Assembly (NCBI GenBank): GCA_937907555.1 | Contig: CALEST010000333.1 | Coordinates: 1 to 7,264, forward strand | Direction: 5' to 3' | Length of the DNA stretch: 7,264 nt | Origin: an uncultured Sediminibacterium sp. | Lineage (GTDB): Bacteria; Bacteroidota; Bacteroidia; Chitinophagales; Chitinophagaceae | Shown: piece by piece, positions 5,569 to 7,264 of the stretch | How the letters are laid out: each line of letters opens with the position of its first letter | Position numbering within the stretch: position 1 is the stretch's first letter | The notes under the pieces: model-generated | Seen by the model: the letters and a program-made list of their open reading frames with translations, nothing else | The model's database searches: none | What the model was told of the DNA's origin: nothing | Program-made: the position numbers and the translations under genes

Positions 5569-6618
5569 ATGGAATCTCTCTTGCAACAAATAAAAGAACA
5601 CAAAGCAGCCATAGCTGCATTTGCCGCGAATAATGCCGATGAAGTTGAACAGTTTCGAATCAAATGGTTGGGCACCAAGGGTTTGGTGAAAGCCATCATG
5701 GGCGAAATGCGAAATGTTCCGAATGAACAAAAAAAGGAATTTGGTCAGATTCTGAACGAGTTCAAACTCTTTGCTGAAGCGCGTTTTCAGGAGTTGCAGG
5801 ATCAGTTTGCAGGAGCAGTAACCGCTGCTGTTTCCAATTCACAGGACTTTTCTTTACCTGGAGATCCGGTTGCTGTAGGTAGCCGACATCCTTTAACATT
5901 GGTAAGAAATGAAATGGTATCCATCTTTAAAAGACTGGGTTTCTCTGTTGCAGAAGGCCCTGAAATTGAAGACGACTGGCACAATTTCGGCGCAATGAAT
6001 TTACCGGAAGACCATCCTGCCCGTGATATGCAGGATACTTTTTATATTAAAAAACCAGAAGATGGAAATGGTCCTACCTGGTTATTGAGAACCCATACCA
6101 GTAGCGTTCAGGCAAGGGTAATGGAAAACCAGAAGCCGCCTATTCGCGTTATTTGTCCGGGCAGAGTGTACCGCAATGAAACCGTAAGCGCCCGTGCCCA
6201 TTGCTTTTTTCATCAGGTAGAGGGATTGTATATTGACGAAAACGTAAGCTTTGCCGACTTAAAGCAAACCCTCTATTTCTTTGTGCAGGAAATGTTTGGT
6301 AAAGACGTAAAAGTTCGTTTCAGACCCAGTTATTTCCCATTCACAGAGCCCAGTGCCGAAATGGATATCAGCTGTTTAATTTGTGAAGGCAAGGGCTGTA
6401 ATATCTGTAAGCATACAGGTTGGGTTGAAATCTTAGGAAGCGGAATGGTGCATCCAAAAGTATTGGAGAACTTCGGCATTGATTCCAATAAATACACAGG
6501 TTTTGCCTTTGGTATGGGTGTTGAAAGAATTACGCAGTTAAAGTACCAGGTAAATGATTTGCGTTTATATTCTCAAAATGATGTTCGCTTCCTGAAACAG
6601 TTTACGGGCGTTGTTTAA
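5569..6618 (+). CDS. pheS: Phenylalanine--tRNA ligase alpha subunit
   Basis: PheS is the catalytic alpha subunit of the (alpha-beta)2 class II synthetase that charges tRNA-Phe in the cytoplasm. The start at ATG 5569 (MESLLQQIKEHK) gives 349 residues, a normal length. Residues 1-90 are the N-terminal helical coiled-coil arm that contacts tRNA. The catalytic core shows HPLTLVRNEM (107-116), class II motif 2 around ICPGRVYRNE (195-204) with a following FFHQVEGL, the Phe-pocket region FPFTEPSAEMD (256-266), and motif 3 GFAFGMGVER (311-320). A C-x2-C-x4-C-x2-C cluster (C269, C272, C277, C280) is inserted before GWVEILG and may bind zinc, as in other bacterial PheS of this subtype. Alternative in-frame starts back to 5401 are rejected because they lie inside the divergent DUF4290 gene. 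recO follows after 8 bp. pheT is not in the window. Confidence 0.97.
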   Translation: MESLLQQIKEHKAAIAAFAANNADEVEQFRIKWLGTKGLVKAIMGEMRNVPNEQKKEFGQILNEFKLFAEARFQELQDQFAGAVTAAVSNSQDFSLPGDPVAVGSRHPLTLVRNEMVSIFKRLGFSVAEGPEIEDDWHNFGAMNLPEDHPARDMQDTFYIKKPEDGNGPTWLLRTHTSSVQARVMENQKPPIRVICPGRVYRNETVSARAHCFFHQVEGLYIDENVSFADLKQTLYFFVQEMFGKDVKVRFRPSYFPFTEPSAEMDISCLICEGKGCNICKHTGWVEILGSGMVHPKVLENFGIDSNKYTGFAFGMGVERITQLKYQVNDLRLYSQNDVRFLKQFTGVV

Positions 6619-6626
6619 ATTGCAAC

Positions 6627-7264
6627 ATGAGCACGGTGCATTCAACCCGGGGTGTGGTATTGCGAACCATTAAATACGGTGATTCCAGTATCATTACTTC
6701 TATTTACACAGAATTGTTTGGGATACAACAATACCTGGTTAAAGGAGTGCGCCAAAGCAGTAAAACTTCTGCGGGCAAAGCCAGTTATTTTAATCCGGCT
6801 GCCATTCTGGAATTGCAGGTGTACCACAACGAACTCAAGCAATTGCAATTTATTAAAGAATTCCGCTGGGCGTATTTATATGAGTCGGTATTGTTTAATG
6901 TAGTTAAGAATACAGTGGCTATCTATGTGATGGAATTGTTGCAGCATAGCTTAAAACAACCCGAAGCCAATCCGGAACTCTATTATTTAATTGAAGATAC
7001 CCTGAAGCAGCTCGATCGTGGAAACCCAACGCTGACGGGTAATCTGCCACTATACTTTACTTTGCATTTGGCTGCAGAACTGGGTTTTCAGTTACAGGGA
7101 AATTATACAACAGAAACCGCTGTTTTAGATTTACAGGAGGGCGTATTTGTTTCGCAAATACCGCTGCATCCTTATTATTTAGCTGGTCAACTGGCAGAAA
7201 TTACTTCAACAATAGCAGGTCTGAATTTTTATAACGAACTGGAAAATATTTCATTGAATAAAAA
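6627..7264 (+). CDS. recO: DNA repair protein RecO (3' partial)
   Basis: RecO acts with RecF and RecR to load RecA onto SSB-coated single-stranded DNA and anneals complementary strands. ATG 6627 (MSTVHSTRGVVLRTIKYGD) opens a frame with no stop to the window end: 212 codons, where the family usually has about 240, so roughly the last 30 residues are missing. The N-terminal OB-fold (about 1-80) shows GVVLRTIKYGDSSIITSIYT and FGIQQYLVKGVR, closely resembling other Bacteroidota RecO. The helical C-terminal domain includes NLPLYFTLHLAAELGF (139-154). No cysteine occurs in the visible protein, so the four-Cys zinc site found in many other RecO proteins is absent. The gene starts 8 bp after the pheS stop and is presumably read from the pheS promoter. 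Confidence 0.93.
   Translation, partial: MSTVHSTRGVVLRTIKYGDSSIITSIYTELFGIQQYLVKGVRQSSKTSAGKASYFNPAAILELQVYHNELKQLQFIKEFRWAYLYESVLFNVVKNTVAIYVMELLQHSLKQPEANPELYYLIEDTLKQLDRGNPTLTGNLPLYFTLHLAAELGFQLQGNYTTETAVLDLQEGVFVSQIPLHPYYLAGQLAEITSTIAGLNFYNELENISLNK

Noticed and set aside
5521..5730. N-terminal extension of the DUF4290 protein
   Set aside because: It would run through the pheS start and promoter; the extra 70 residues look like antisense translation, and MEYNTSRKLL is the natural beginning.
1..7264. tRNA, rRNA, CRISPR array, transposase or integrase genes
   Set aside because: I scanned for them and saw no cloverleaf with an anticodon arm, no spaced direct repeats of CRISPR type, and no recognisable mobile-element protein.

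Overview
The window reads as chromosomal DNA of a member of the Bacteroidota, most likely the Chitinophagaceae or a close relative. Three things point there: a DUF4290 gene next to murA, an Rhs-type core ending in the YPFGLTM/GISSKAAGK signature common in that phylum, and promoters resembling the Bacteroidota TTG / TAnnTTTG pattern, with A/T-rich leaders instead of Shine-Dalgarno sequences. The lineage is inferred from gene families and signals; no marker tree was possible.

Layout. (1) Positions 1-1255, plus strand: the 3' end of an Rhs/YD-repeat gene with a glycine-zipper-rich C-terminal tip, followed one base later by a small unrecognised gene that sits where Rhs immunity genes sit. The Rhs reading frame is broken twice by opposite single-base changes. 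(2) Positions 1256-1504: a 249-bp spacer between convergent genes. It holds a strong intrinsic terminator (1290-1329) and a nested inverted-repeat element (1383-1456) with no assigned function. (3) Positions 1505-3406, minus strand: a type IV toxin-antitoxin (AbiE-type) operon, antitoxin first, with a 29-bp overlap into the nucleotidyltransferase toxin. A perfect 12-bp inverted repeat brackets the proposed promoter and looks like an autoregulatory operator. (4) Positions 3448-5520, minus strand: a housekeeping pair, DUF4290 then murA, 6 bp apart. The MurA has Asp in place of the usual active-site Cys. (5) Positions 5569-7264, plus strand, divergent from (4): pheS, then recO 8 bp downstream and cut by the window end.

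Together the right half (murA, DUF4290, pheS, recO) is core cell-wall, translation and repair functions arranged around a 48-bp divergent promoter region. The left half is accessory: a polymorphic-toxin tip and an abortive-infection or TA module placed against the end of murA, the usual look of a variable conflict-system locus beside conserved genes. The most unusual items are the abiE operator-like repeat, the doubly frame-shifted Rhs tip with its unknown partner gene, the 74-nt structured spacer element, and the Asp-type MurA. I saw no wholly new multi-gene system.
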